Source: a virus
DNA length: 36,032 nt
Reading direction: 5' to 3' (one strand)
IMG/VR virus record: IMGVR_UViG_3300048580_000993
Coordinates: 1 to 36,032 of that record
How positions within the stretch are numbered: position 1 is the stretch's first letter; every line of letters begins with the position of its first letter. The notes under the pieces are model-generated. The model searched no databases and was not told the DNA's origin. It saw only the letters and a program-made list of their open reading frames with translations. Below, piece by piece: positions 29,646-36,032 of this stretch. The translations under genes were made by a program, and so were the position numbers.

Positions 29646-32284
29646 GATCTTGTTTGACCTTTATTTTCTATTGATTCGTTTTGTTCATCCTGTTCAAATT
29701 TTTCTTGAATATCAGGGTCTGCCAAAATATCTTCTACTTCTTGTGTTTCTTCTGTGGTCATATTGTTGATATTTTCCATTAAAATTTCTCTAAATTCGTG
29801 GATAAGTTCTGGATTATTCTTCAACATTGTTTTCAAATCTACTTCCTTCTGTGTAGGTTCTTCAACAGGTTCTGGCTTGGATTGGGTTTGATTTTCTCCA
29901 CCTTGGGGAACCACCCTCCCGAGATCGGATTCTTCATCGTCACTCTCATGGTCTACCAAATCCTTATCATCCCAATCTATAGCATTATCTTGCCTTCCGA
30001 TTTCTTCCCAAGCGACCTTTTCATCTAAATTTTTTGGTTCGACTGGTTCAATTTTTTTAGAATTTTCTTCCACTACACCATTATCGTCTGTTTGGGATTT
30101 CAACGCAGCGTGTGTCATCATTTCTGAAAGTTGCAACCCGAACTTGTTGAATGGTTTTGGCGCTGTGTCAACCTCGTTGACATCCTCAATCAAATCCAAA
30201 TCTTCCCCAAGGGTTTCAATTGACATGTCTTCGATTTCTTCATCTGTCAATTCATCTTCATCGCCATCATCCATCATTGTGACAGTAACATCGTCTTCAT
30301 TTTCTTCAATGGTTGCAGTACTTTCTTCAATTTCTTCAACATCTTCGCTAATAGTTTCTTCAACTACTTCTTCTGAAATGGTTTGTTTGGTTTGTTTTTC
30401 TGCCAACAACTCGTTGAATTTTTGTAATATGGCGGCATCATCAGTTGGATCAATTTCTTGATTTTGTATGCTTTGGTTTATTTGATCGATAATATCATTA
30501 TCATCATCACCTTGAATATCATTTTCGTCAACAACTTGTTGTTCATTTATTTCTTCTTCAATTTGTTCAATTGTATGAAGAGTTTCATCATTTATTGCAT
30601 CTTCTAACGAAGTTTCATCATCAAATCTTGTTTCAATATCAACAACTTCACTTTGAATATTTTTAACTTCGTTGATAATTTGATTTTCAACCTGTGTATC
30701 CTCATTTTCGTCCTGCGTATCGTTGGTGATTTTATTATCCATTGGACTAACATCTTCATCACTGCCAATGTTAATTGTCCCAATATCATTGACAATTCCA
30801 TCAACGTTTTCAAATTCTCTTTCAACTCCTTCTTGAATGTCATCACTTGTTGTGATTGTGTTATTTTCAATAGGTTGTGTATCATTCTTTGTCTCCATTT
30901 GTGTGGTTATTAATGTTGGTTGTTCTGATATAAATTGTTGAATTGGATTATGTTGGGTGACTCTATTTAAACCAACTAAACGTTCCATTTCTTGCATCTC
31001 ACGCAATCTTAGATGTTCTTCTTGGAGGTCATGTTCGCTTGAAGAAATACGTTCTTTAATTTTCATACGTTCAATTTCAAGTTGTTCTTCTTTAAACTTC
31101 CATTCACGATCTTCACGAAGAGCTTCACGTTCTTTTCTGATTTGTTCTTCTTTGGCAGCAAGTTCAAGTTTACTATTATAAATTTCACGTTCAAGTTCTT
31201 CTTTACGCAATAGACGTTCTTGCTCTTCTTTTTCTTTGGCTAATATACGTTCTTTTTCAGCTATATTTTCAAGAATTTTTAATTTTTCAAGTTCAAATTC
31301 TTTTTCTTTCAATGACTTTTCGTGTTCTTCTCGTTGACGTTCAGCTAATAACCTTGCTTGTTCTTCTTGGGCTTGGTTGTATTTTTCCAATTTGATACGG
31401 TTTAGTTCAGCTTCTTCTTGTTCTTCTTTGGTACGTTTGGCTTCAACTGTGCGTTCTTTTACAATTCTTGCCCATTCTACTCTGTGTTTATCAAATGATA
31501 CCAATGCAGCAATAACCAATACAACTGCCACAGGATCGAACACTAACATAATCATAACGATGACGATTCTGATTGCAGTACCTGTGCTAACCTTGGAACC
31601 ATCCTTGTTTGGGAAAATATCATTCCAAAGTTCAGCAACATATTTTACTGGACCCAAGTCAGCATGAACCTCTGAAGCTTTAATTTGGATTTCACTTTTT
31701 TTCATTTCAAGTTCTGAAATTGTTTCTTGGATTTTGATAATTTCTTGGGTGACTTGTGTGATAGTCTCGTCAATTTTGGTACGTTCTTTTCTTTGTTGTT
31801 GGCGCAAATTGGCTGCTGTATTATCATCTCTTGATAATTTGTTGTCAACAATGGTATTCAATTGTGTGGCTTGGACTTTGGCATTAGCGATTTGTTCTTT
31901 TTTTAGGTTTATGATGTCTTGTTGTTGTTTAATTTGATCATCCAATTGGGCTATATTAATTTCAATTTTGGCTAATGGGGCTTCTTGAGCCATGTGTCCC
32001 TTTGACAAAAATCCGAAAATGCCCATTGAAGTGACTAACATTAACACTATAACTGCGGTGGTTAGATAATATTTCAATGCCCTTGGGGAATCATTCCAAT
32101 TATGATGTAACCAAGCTGTAGCTGCTAATTTTGCAAATTCCATACTTGAACCCATTATGACTACAGGTATAAATGCTGCTGCGAATAATGAACTTAAACC
32201 AACCACAGAAAAATATCCAGATACACTGGCTAATAAAATTGCGGTAAAAAGTGCTAATAATCCAAATTTCAAATGACTTGTCAT
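29636..32284 (-). CDS. Membrane protein with long coiled coil and acidic tail
   Basis: The 882-residue protein has three N-terminal membrane helices (about 7-28, 33-56, 73-94), a coiled coil (100-205), a fourth membrane helix (about 236-264, IVIVMIMLVFDPVAVVLVIA), then about 200 residues of Glu/Arg/Lys coiled coil, and finally about 400 acidic, disordered-looking residues. Proteins with this N-terminal design (GSSMEFAKL and GIFGFLS blocks) occur in marine T4-like phages as unnamed membrane proteins. The ATG at 32284 is chosen because GGAGGG lies just before it; the frame opens at a TTG at 32296. It leads the operon with the small gene, clpX and IF-3. A ClpX link is an inference from position. 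Confidence 0.8.
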   Translation of the reverse strand: MTSHLKFGLLALFTAILLASVSGYFSVVGLSSLFAAAFIPVVIMGSSMEFAKLAATAWLHHNWNDSPRALKYYLTTAVIVLMLVTSMGIFGFLSKGHMAQEAPLAKIEINIAQLDDQIKQQQDIINLKKEQIANAKVQATQLNTIVDNKLSRDDNTAANLRQQQRKERTKIDETITQVTQEIIKIQETISELEMKKSEIQIKASEVHADLGPVKYVAELWNDIFPNKDGSKVSTGTAIRIVIVMIMLVFDPVAVVLVIAALVSFDKHRVEWARIVKERTVEAKRTKEEQEEAELNRIKLEKYNQAQEEQARLLAERQREEHEKSLKEKEFELEKLKILENIAEKERILAKEKEEQERLLRKEELEREIYNSKLELAAKEEQIRKEREALREDREWKFKEEQLEIERMKIKERISSSEHDLQEEHLRLREMQEMERLVGLNRVTQHNPIQQFISEQPTLITTQMETKNDTQPIENNTITTSDDIQEGVEREFENVDGIVNDIGTINIGSDEDVSPMDNKITNDTQDENEDTQVENQIINEVKNIQSEVVDIETRFDDETSLEDAINDETLHTIEQIEEEINEQQVVDENDIQGDDDNDIIDQINQSIQNQEIDPTDDAAILQKFNELLAEKQTKQTISEEVVEETISEDVEEIEESTATIEENEDDVTVTMMDDGDEDELTDEEIEDMSIETLGEDLDLIEDVNEVDTAPKPFNKFGLQLSEMMTHAALKSQTDDNGVVEENSKKIEPVEPKNLDEKVAWEEIGRQDNAIDWDDKDLVDHESDDEESDLGRVVPQGGENQTQSKPEPVEEPTQKEVDLKTMLKNNPELIHEFREILMENINNMTTEETQEVEDILADPDIQEKFEQDEQNESIENKGQTRSWI

Positions 32285-32343
32285 TGTTCCCTCCAAAAGT
32301 CCAATTTATATTATAGTGTGAATTGTTGTGGAAATCTATATTA

Positions 32344-32369
32344 AAAAACCACGTATAAACGTGGTTTTT
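32344..32369 (-). terminator. Rho-independent terminator after the 32396-32932 gene
   Basis: AAAAACCACGT, loop ATAA, ACGTGGTTTTT is a perfect 11-base stem. On the minus strand it follows the stop at 32396 and ends in six T residues. It separates this gene from the membrane protein operon. Confidence 0.9.
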
Positions 32370-32395
32370 CATATTTCACACCATAATTTGACTTA

Positions 32396-32932
32396 TTACG
32401 TTAATTGTGTTACTGTTATTTTACTATTAGTTGAAGCTATGGTTGCTGCCAATGCTCCAGCTGTTATTTCTTTGATGCCTGATTGGTCAATATGTGTTGA
32501 TAAAGTTACCTGTGGACCAACTACATAAGATTTAGTCACAACATCTTCAATTAATGCCCTTGCGACCATTCTCTTTAAAGCATCCATCCCAGTTAATTCT
32601 GCGCCGGGTGTTAATTCATCTGCAGTCACCAAACAAGCTGGACGATCAAATGAAATTTTAAATTCCAATGAAGTAGCTGGTGTATCTTGGTCTGCTCCAG
32701 TTGCAACAAAGTCATAAACTTTTGTTGGTGTTGCCACTTCTGATAAAGTCTGTGTTAACTTTAACCAACGTAAATTTGCACGTTTTTTTGTAAAAGCCAA
32801 ATCAATTGTTGAACAAAGTGTTGGGTAATTTTGTGCTGGGGTTGGGTCGATAAAACCGTCTGCTGGTGCAACCCCACCTAAACCTGTGGCATTAATTATA
32901 ATTTTGTAATAAGTTGGTGTAAAGTCATACAT
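32396..32932 (-). CDS. Probable virion protein (unknown family)
   Basis: The 178-residue protein starts MYDFTPTYYKIIINATGLGG; the ATG at 32932 has GAGG upstream and a GATAAATA promoter 31 bases upstream, and replaces the longer frame start at 32947. Composition is Ala/Thr/Val-rich with alternating strands and no Cys cluster or membrane helix. GC-richer optimised codons suggest high expression. Late promoter, own terminator and codon use suggest an abundant structural protein, for example of head decoration or tail, but I recognise no family. Confidence 0.68.
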   Translation of the reverse strand: MYDFTPTYYKIIINATGLGGVAPADGFIDPTPAQNYPTLCSTIDLAFTKKRANLRWLKLTQTLSEVATPTKVYDFVATGADQDTPATSLEFKISFDRPACLVTADELTPGAELTGMDALKRMVARALIEDVVTKSYVVGPQVTLSTHIDQSGIKEITAGALAATIASTNSKITVTQLT

Positions 32933-32962
32933 TTTGATAATCCTCATTAATGTTATTTTATC

Positions 32963-32970
32963 TATTTATC
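32963..32970 (-). promoter_or_regulatory. Putative late promoter (GATAAATA)
   Basis: AATGATAAATAGAT on the minus strand lies 31 bases before the ATG at 32932. With the terminator at 32344-32369 it defines a single-gene late unit. Confidence 0.7.
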
Positions 32971-32991
32971 ATTTTTTTAAAAAATAACATC

Positions 32992-33279
32992 TTATAGGTT
33001 CCAAGTCAACTTAAAATAAAATGCTTGGGGTTTTGTGAGGTATAATCTCATTAGAGTGGCATCATTGTTGGCGTTTCTGTGTGGGGAAATGTATTTTATA
33101 TATTCGTCTGTTGTATTTTCCCATAACGGATTTAGAATATGGAAACACTTATGGGTTTCCAACCAACTGATAAAACCAGAAAATGTTGTTTGGTTATTAT
33201 TAAAAAACGATATTTTTATGGGTATATCATAATCACCCATTTCCATATTTTTCATACGTTTGTAATTTGTCACTACCAT
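32992..33279 (-). CDS. Small hypothetical protein with family C-terminus
   Basis: The 95-residue protein ends MRLYLTKPQAFYFKLTWNL, the same FxLxW-type ending as the 23-26 kb cluster. AGGAGG lies seven bases before the ATG but inside a hairpin with the end of the upstream gene, which suggests coupled translation. The function is unknown. Confidence 0.68.
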   Translation of the reverse strand: MVVTNYKRMKNMEMGDYDIPIKISFFNNNQTTFSGFISWLETHKCFHILNPLWENTTDEYIKYISPHRNANNDATLMRLYLTKPQAFYFKLTWNL

Positions 33280-33286
33280 GATTGAT

Positions 33287-33308
33287 CCTCCTAATACTAT
33301 TTAGGAGG
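33287..33308 (-). promoter_or_regulatory. Hairpin covering the ribosome site of the 32992-33279 gene
   Basis: CCTCCTAA (33287-33294), loop TACTAT, TTAGGAGG (33301-33308) is a perfect 8-base stem. On the minus strand one arm holds the AGGAGG ribosome site of the 33279 start and the other holds the stop codon of the 33301 gene. No T tract follows. Ribosomes finishing the upstream gene would open it. Confidence 0.65.
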
Positions 33309-34686
33309 TTAACCCATCTTCAGGATATTTTGTCCAATCAAAAATAATATCATTGAATTGTTTGATTCTTCTGTGTTTTGTTGATAAGCATTCTAATATA
33401 ATTATGTTATTATTGGTTATTATTTTAATATCATTGTTTTGGAGTTTTATTCTTACTCCCCCATTAATATTTGTTTCATGTGGTGACCAACATCCCATTT
33501 TGATACACCCTGCAGAAGTAAAAAATCTATTACCCATAATATCTTCAAACTCCATTATATTATATCTATTGGTATATTTTTCTGAAATAATTTTTCCACC
33601 TCGCAATTTAGCATATTTGGTTAATTCGTTATAATGACAGTTATTTGTTTTTTGTGATATGAAAAATTTCTTATCCATTTTTGGCCACCCATCACTTCTA
33701 ATGGTGCTGGGCGATCTTTCAAATTTTATTCCAGATGTTATATGTTTCCATTTTAATGGTGAGTTATCTGTTTTATATTCACTGCTTAATAGTTCAAAAC
33801 CATTAGCAATCCCTTCTTCTTTTAATTTATTATAAAATTTCACACAGTGTGCTATATTGGAAAAATCAATCTTGAAATTATCAATATTAATAGTTATATC
33901 TATTGGTAATATTTCTTTAATTGATGATATTATTAGATTTATCAAATGTTTGTCTTCATAAGTGTGTTGTCTTGGTATTGGATCAATTACAATAAGATGT
34001 ATGTTATTTTGTTTACAATATTCTTTTTTAAATTGATCTCTCTCTATTGTTTCTTTATCTATTCTGTGTGTTCTTATGCCCTGATATTCAAAACCAATTT
34101 TATATCTAATATTATTGATTAAAATATTGTCGTTATATCCATCTAATTGTAAGTTTTTATTATTTTCCCTAATTATTATACCATTTGTTAATGGAAATTT
34201 TGCATTGAAATAAAATTCAAAGCACTGTCTTACTATATCTTCAAATAAAAATGATGATTGATAAGGTGACCAATGCCCTTTTCTTAAATGGCTTGGTGTC
34301 ATTTCAAACCTATTATTTTGTTGATCTAATATTATTAATTTTTTAGATGAATGTTCATATTTATCTGAAATTAATACCCCGCCTCTTCTTGTTATTATCT
34401 CGTTAATGTCATTAAAATGTTCTTCTTTTGATTTTCTTATTTGAATTGAATTTTTATAATTCAAATTAAAACCATATTTTTTTAAATGTCCTAATGTTTG
34501 TTGAAAAAAATTTCCGTGTGGGTCTTCCCAATCTAATAAAGTTCTGGTTGAAATATATGTTGTTGATTTGAGTGTATAACCGAATTGCTCGCCATACAAC
34601 CTTATTTTTTCTAAATAATCATTATTTTCTTGTGTTGTTTTCTTTTTTGAAAGACTTTTTGGGAATGGTATTGATTTATTATTCAT
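33301..34686 (-). CDS. Putative PD-(D/E)XK homing endonuclease with flanking repeats
   Basis: The 461-residue protein has four degenerate repeats, two before and two after a central nuclease-like domain. The repeats read like RGG(K/V)(I/L)IS(D/E)KY...GNRF...xxxIxxGxWSP, as in the zinc-ribbon repeats of phage and giant-virus endonucleases but without the Cys residues. The central part (about 150-255) has FEDIVRQCFEFYFNAKFP, LQLDGYND, IGFEYQGIRTHRID and NNIHLIVIDPIP, fitting a PD-(D/E)XK layout with Asp, Glu-x-Gln and a late strand. A homing or Vsr-like role is inferred. AAGGATG lies before the ATG. A structured leader precedes it. Confidence 0.68.
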   Translation of the reverse strand: MNNKSIPFPKSLSKKKTTQENNDYLEKIRLYGEQFGYTLKSTTYISTRTLLDWEDPHGNFFQQTLGHLKKYGFNLNYKNSIQIRKSKEEHFNDINEIITRRGGVLISDKYEHSSKKLIILDQQNNRFEMTPSHLRKGHWSPYQSSFLFEDIVRQCFEFYFNAKFPLTNGIIIRENNKNLQLDGYNDNILINNIRYKIGFEYQGIRTHRIDKETIERDQFKKEYCKQNNIHLIVIDPIPRQHTYEDKHLINLIISSIKEILPIDITINIDNFKIDFSNIAHCVKFYNKLKEEGIANGFELLSSEYKTDNSPLKWKHITSGIKFERSPSTIRSDGWPKMDKKFFISQKTNNCHYNELTKYAKLRGGKIISEKYTNRYNIMEFEDIMGNRFFTSAGCIKMGCWSPHETNINGGVRIKLQNNDIKIITNNNIIILECLSTKHRRIKQFNDIIFDWTKYPEDGLTS

Positions 34687-34732
34687 TTTGTGTCATCCTT
34701 TTAATAAATAAATATTGTAACATTGGGGTCAG

Positions 34733-34780
34733 CTTCAAGTTATCCTGAAGTTATGAAATGAATCGCCAAATTCATTTCAT
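34733..34780 (-). promoter_or_regulatory. Two hairpins in the leader of the 33301-34686 gene
   Basis: ATGAAATGAAT (34753-34763), loop CGCCAA, ATTCATTTCAT (34770-34780) is a perfect 11-base stem. Next to it CTTCA (34733-34737) pairs with TGAAG (34746-34750). No T tract follows on the minus strand, so a leader or stability role is likelier than termination. The 146-base gap 34687-34832 otherwise holds only the possible promoter. Confidence 0.5.
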
Positions 34781-34796
34781 CCCTAATGTTATTATC

Positions 34797-34804
34797 TATT
34801 TATA
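34797..34804 (-). promoter_or_regulatory. Possible late promoter (TATAAATA)
   Basis: Minus-strand TATAAATAGATAATA, identical to the T4 late core, lies 111 bases before the ATG at 34686 with the two hairpins in between. Confidence 0.4.
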
Positions 34805-34832
34805 TTTTTTATATAAAAAGGTGACTTTTTAA

Positions 34833-35282
34833 TTATGGATACCATACACCAAATTCATTAGTGTTGGGGGTTTCAGCGTCAAGGGAAAATACCACACGAT
34901 TGATTGCGTGGTGGGTAAGGCACCGCCGACAACCTTCACATGGCGCGCTCAAGCCAAAAACATTAACGAAATCCTTGGTTTTGGAATCGATACGAAACTT
35001 CTTGATGCGGCACACATAAAGGGTGGTCTTCATATCACGAAGTTCTTCAACATCAAAACGCTTCAGGGCATTATGAACTGCTGAAGTTTCGGCGTGGTTA
35101 AAAATTGCTTCAGAATTTCGCCCCCACTTCGCCTGAAAAGTGGAAGTCTTATTTTGATTGAAACCATACCCGATGATTTCATTGCGATGAACCAAGAAAG
35201 ACGCAACCCTCGCTGAAGCAACTGGTTCCAGATCTTCAGCGAGGCGAGCCAGTCGATTCATATACTTCATATCGCGGTTCAT
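34833..35282 (-). CDS. Cytidine/deoxycytidylate deaminase family protein
   Basis: The 149-residue zinc-dependent deaminase has NHAETSAVHNA (His-Ala-Glu: zinc His and catalytic Glu) and APCEGCRRCL (PCxxC: the two zinc Cys). The spacing between them and length suit a dCMP deaminase, which would convert dCMP to dUMP for dTMP synthesis. CMP or free-nucleoside deaminase, or RNA deaminase, cannot be excluded. The ATG at 35282 is preferred to 35294 because GGAG lies six bases before it. A strong sigma-70-like promoter precedes the gene, so it is expected early, as nucleotide-metabolism genes are. Confidence 0.82.
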   Translation of the reverse strand: MNRDMKYMNRLARLAEDLEPVASARVASFLVHRNEIIGYGFNQNKTSTFQAKWGRNSEAIFNHAETSAVHNALKRFDVEELRDMKTTLYVCRIKKFRIDSKTKDFVNVFGLSAPCEGCRRCLTHHAINRVVFSLDAETPNTNEFGVWYP

Positions 35283-35309
35283 TGTGTTCTCCATTCCTAA
35301 TGTTTATAT

Positions 35310-35337
35310 AGTATAGCAGGATTCAAATTTTTGTCAA
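35310..35337 (-). promoter_or_regulatory. Sigma-70-like early promoter for the deaminase gene
   Basis: Minus-strand TTGACA (35337-35332), 16 bases, TATACT (35315-35310). The 32-base region is nearly identical to the promoter at 35681-35708, including the spacer. Confidence 0.88.
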
Positions 35338-35341
35338 GTGA

Positions 35342-35650
35342 TTAATTCAAATCACCAAGTGCAATTGCCACCCGCACATCAGAGGTATCCTTTCCTTCGG
35401 GAAATTCCTTGACAAGATTGCGTCCCTTATAAAGCTTAATGCGGGGCTTGACATAATTATCTGACTTCGGGGTATACTTAATGCCCTTGAATTTAGTTCC
35501 GTTGAATTCAAACTCAAAATTGTTACCATTTTGGGTCATAGTCACAGACTTACACAGTCGAGAAAGTTCTTTACGTCGCAACATTTCAAGTTCTTCCAAA
35601 CGAGAACGAATGGAAATCATTTCATTGTTAATTTCATGAATCGTTTGCAT
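35342..35650 (-). CDS. Hypothetical early protein with N-terminal coiled coil
   Basis: The 102-residue protein has an N-terminal helix (MQTIHEINNEMISIRSRLEE, to about residue 35) and a basic beta-rich C-terminus (FEFEFNGTKFKGIKY, PRIKLYKGRNLVKEF). It is not recognised. It has its own consensus early promoter, identical in type to that of the deaminase gene. GGGG lies before the ATG. The promoter of the deaminase gene begins five bases after its stop. Confidence 0.7.
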   Translation of the reverse strand: MQTIHEINNEMISIRSRLEELEMLRRKELSRLCKSVTMTQNGNNFEFEFNGTKFKGIKYTPKSDNYVKPRIKLYKGRNLVKEFPEGKDTSDVRVAIALGDLN

Positions 35651-35680
35651 AATCGCTACCCCATTTGTTTAACTGTAAAT

Positions 35681-35708
35681 AGTATAGCAGGATTTAAATT
35701 TTTGTCAA
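35681..35708 (-). promoter_or_regulatory. Sigma-70-like early promoter for the 35342-35650 gene
   Basis: Minus-strand TTGACA (35708-35703), 16 bases, TATACT (35686-35681), about 30 bases before the ATG at 35650. It is a near copy of the 35310-35337 promoter. Confidence 0.88.
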
Positions 35709-35711
35709 GCG

Positions 35712-36032
35712 TTAAAGCCCATATTTTTTGATAAATTTTTGGGTTAATTTGTTCACTTTATTTTTGGCTTCTTGGCTAATGGGTTCAAATTCAACATTCC
35801 CTTTTGACCACACAGAAACATACCCTTCATCATCCCCCAATGGTGGTCCCAACACCTTATCTGAAAGCCATTTTTGGTGAAAAATCATTGCTTTATTGAT
35901 ATCATTTTTGTTTAAATGGTGAAATATTCGTTGGAAAAGTTTCTTTTCAGCGTCTTCTGTCCTTGGATCGAGAATATCCCCACAATAACGCTTATAACCT
36001 TCCACTAAAGGGTTTTTGAAAAACTTATTCAT
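35712..36032 (-). CDS. Hypothetical protein (possibly 5' partial at window edge)
   Basis: The frame starts with an ATG formed by the last three bases of the window, so the real start could lie outside. The visible 106 residues are helical and basic (DAEKKLFQRIFHHLNKNDIN, KVNKLTQKFIKKYGL) with a short acidic turn (PPLGDDEGYVSVW). No family is recognised. It is followed directly by the early promoter of the next gene. Confidence 0.65.
   Translation of the reverse strand: MNKFFKNPLVEGYKRYCGDILDPRTEDAEKKLFQRIFHHLNKNDINKAMIFHQKWLSDKVLGPPLGDDEGYVSVWSKGNVEFEPISQEAKNKVNKLTQKFIKKYGL

Noticed and set aside
1-36032. tRNA genes, CRISPR array, insertion sequences or attachment site
   Set aside because: No cloverleaf, regular repeat-spacer set, terminal inverted repeats, transposase or integrase could be seen.

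Overview
The window is part of a large, AT-rich tailed-phage genome of the T4-like (contractile-tail, Caudoviricetes) superfamily. The evidence is a T4-ordered head cassette at the left end: an acidic core protein, a gp21-type prohead protease, a gp22-type coiled-coil scaffold and a gp23-type major capsid protein. Genes lie on both strands with very short spacing, many stop/start overlaps and small ORFs of unknown function. The phage also carries genes of host cellular type: translation initiation factor IF-3, ClpX, a CCA-adding/poly(A) polymerase-type nucleotidyltransferase, a [2Fe-2S] BFD-like protein and PAS-domain proteins. That gene content fits a jumbo or huge phage of a Gram-negative bacterium. 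No tRNA, rRNA, CRISPR array, integrase or insertion sequence is visible, and no gene-free stretch exceeds 300 bases.

Layout. 1-4.2 kb is the head cassette, closed by a UUCG-loop terminator. 4.2-8.4 kb is a mobile and accessory block: a Vsr-like homing endonuclease, a frameshifted BFD-like gene, two unknown genes, a metallophosphoesterase and a GIY-YIG endonuclease. 8.4-18.6 kb holds two amidoligase-like genes (one broken by a poly-A indel), a triple-PAS protein with a membrane partner, two nucleotidyltransferases, a PcfJ-like protein and a large protein with a C-terminal repeat domain. 18.6-23.1 kb is virion and lysis: a neck-like protein, a beta-propeller tail fibre and a GH108 endolysin. 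23.1-26.6 kb is a minus-strand run of small proteins, several with the same kind of C-terminal signature, plus a Nudix hydrolase. 26.7-32.3 kb holds a PAS protein and an operon of a membrane coiled-coil protein, a small protein, ClpX and IF-3. 32.4-36 kb has a virion-like protein, a PD-(D/E)XK-like homing endonuclease and a dCMP-deaminase-type gene behind host-like early promoters.

Regulation. Two promoter classes can be read. An octamer GATAAATA (T4 late promoters use TATAAATA) recurs on both strands, usually 23-34 bases before a start codon. It precedes virion, lysis and several accessory genes. Sigma-70-like sites (TTGACA, 16-17 bases, TATACT/TATAAT/TAGTAT) precede the deaminase, its neighbour and the Nudix gene. 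One promoter, before the nucleotidyltransferase, carries both signals superimposed.

The main new hypothesis is that several non-structural proteins here (amidoligase-like pair, CCA-type nucleotidyltransferase, repeat-domain protein, perhaps the PcfJ-like protein) share a short N-terminal leader of the form M-K/R-I/L-x-D/E-L/I-..-E. The leader ends in the (L/I)xE motif cut by gp21 proteases. This resembles the capsid-targeting leaders of T4 Alt and the T4 internal proteins, and suggests a set of proteins packaged in the head and injected with the DNA.
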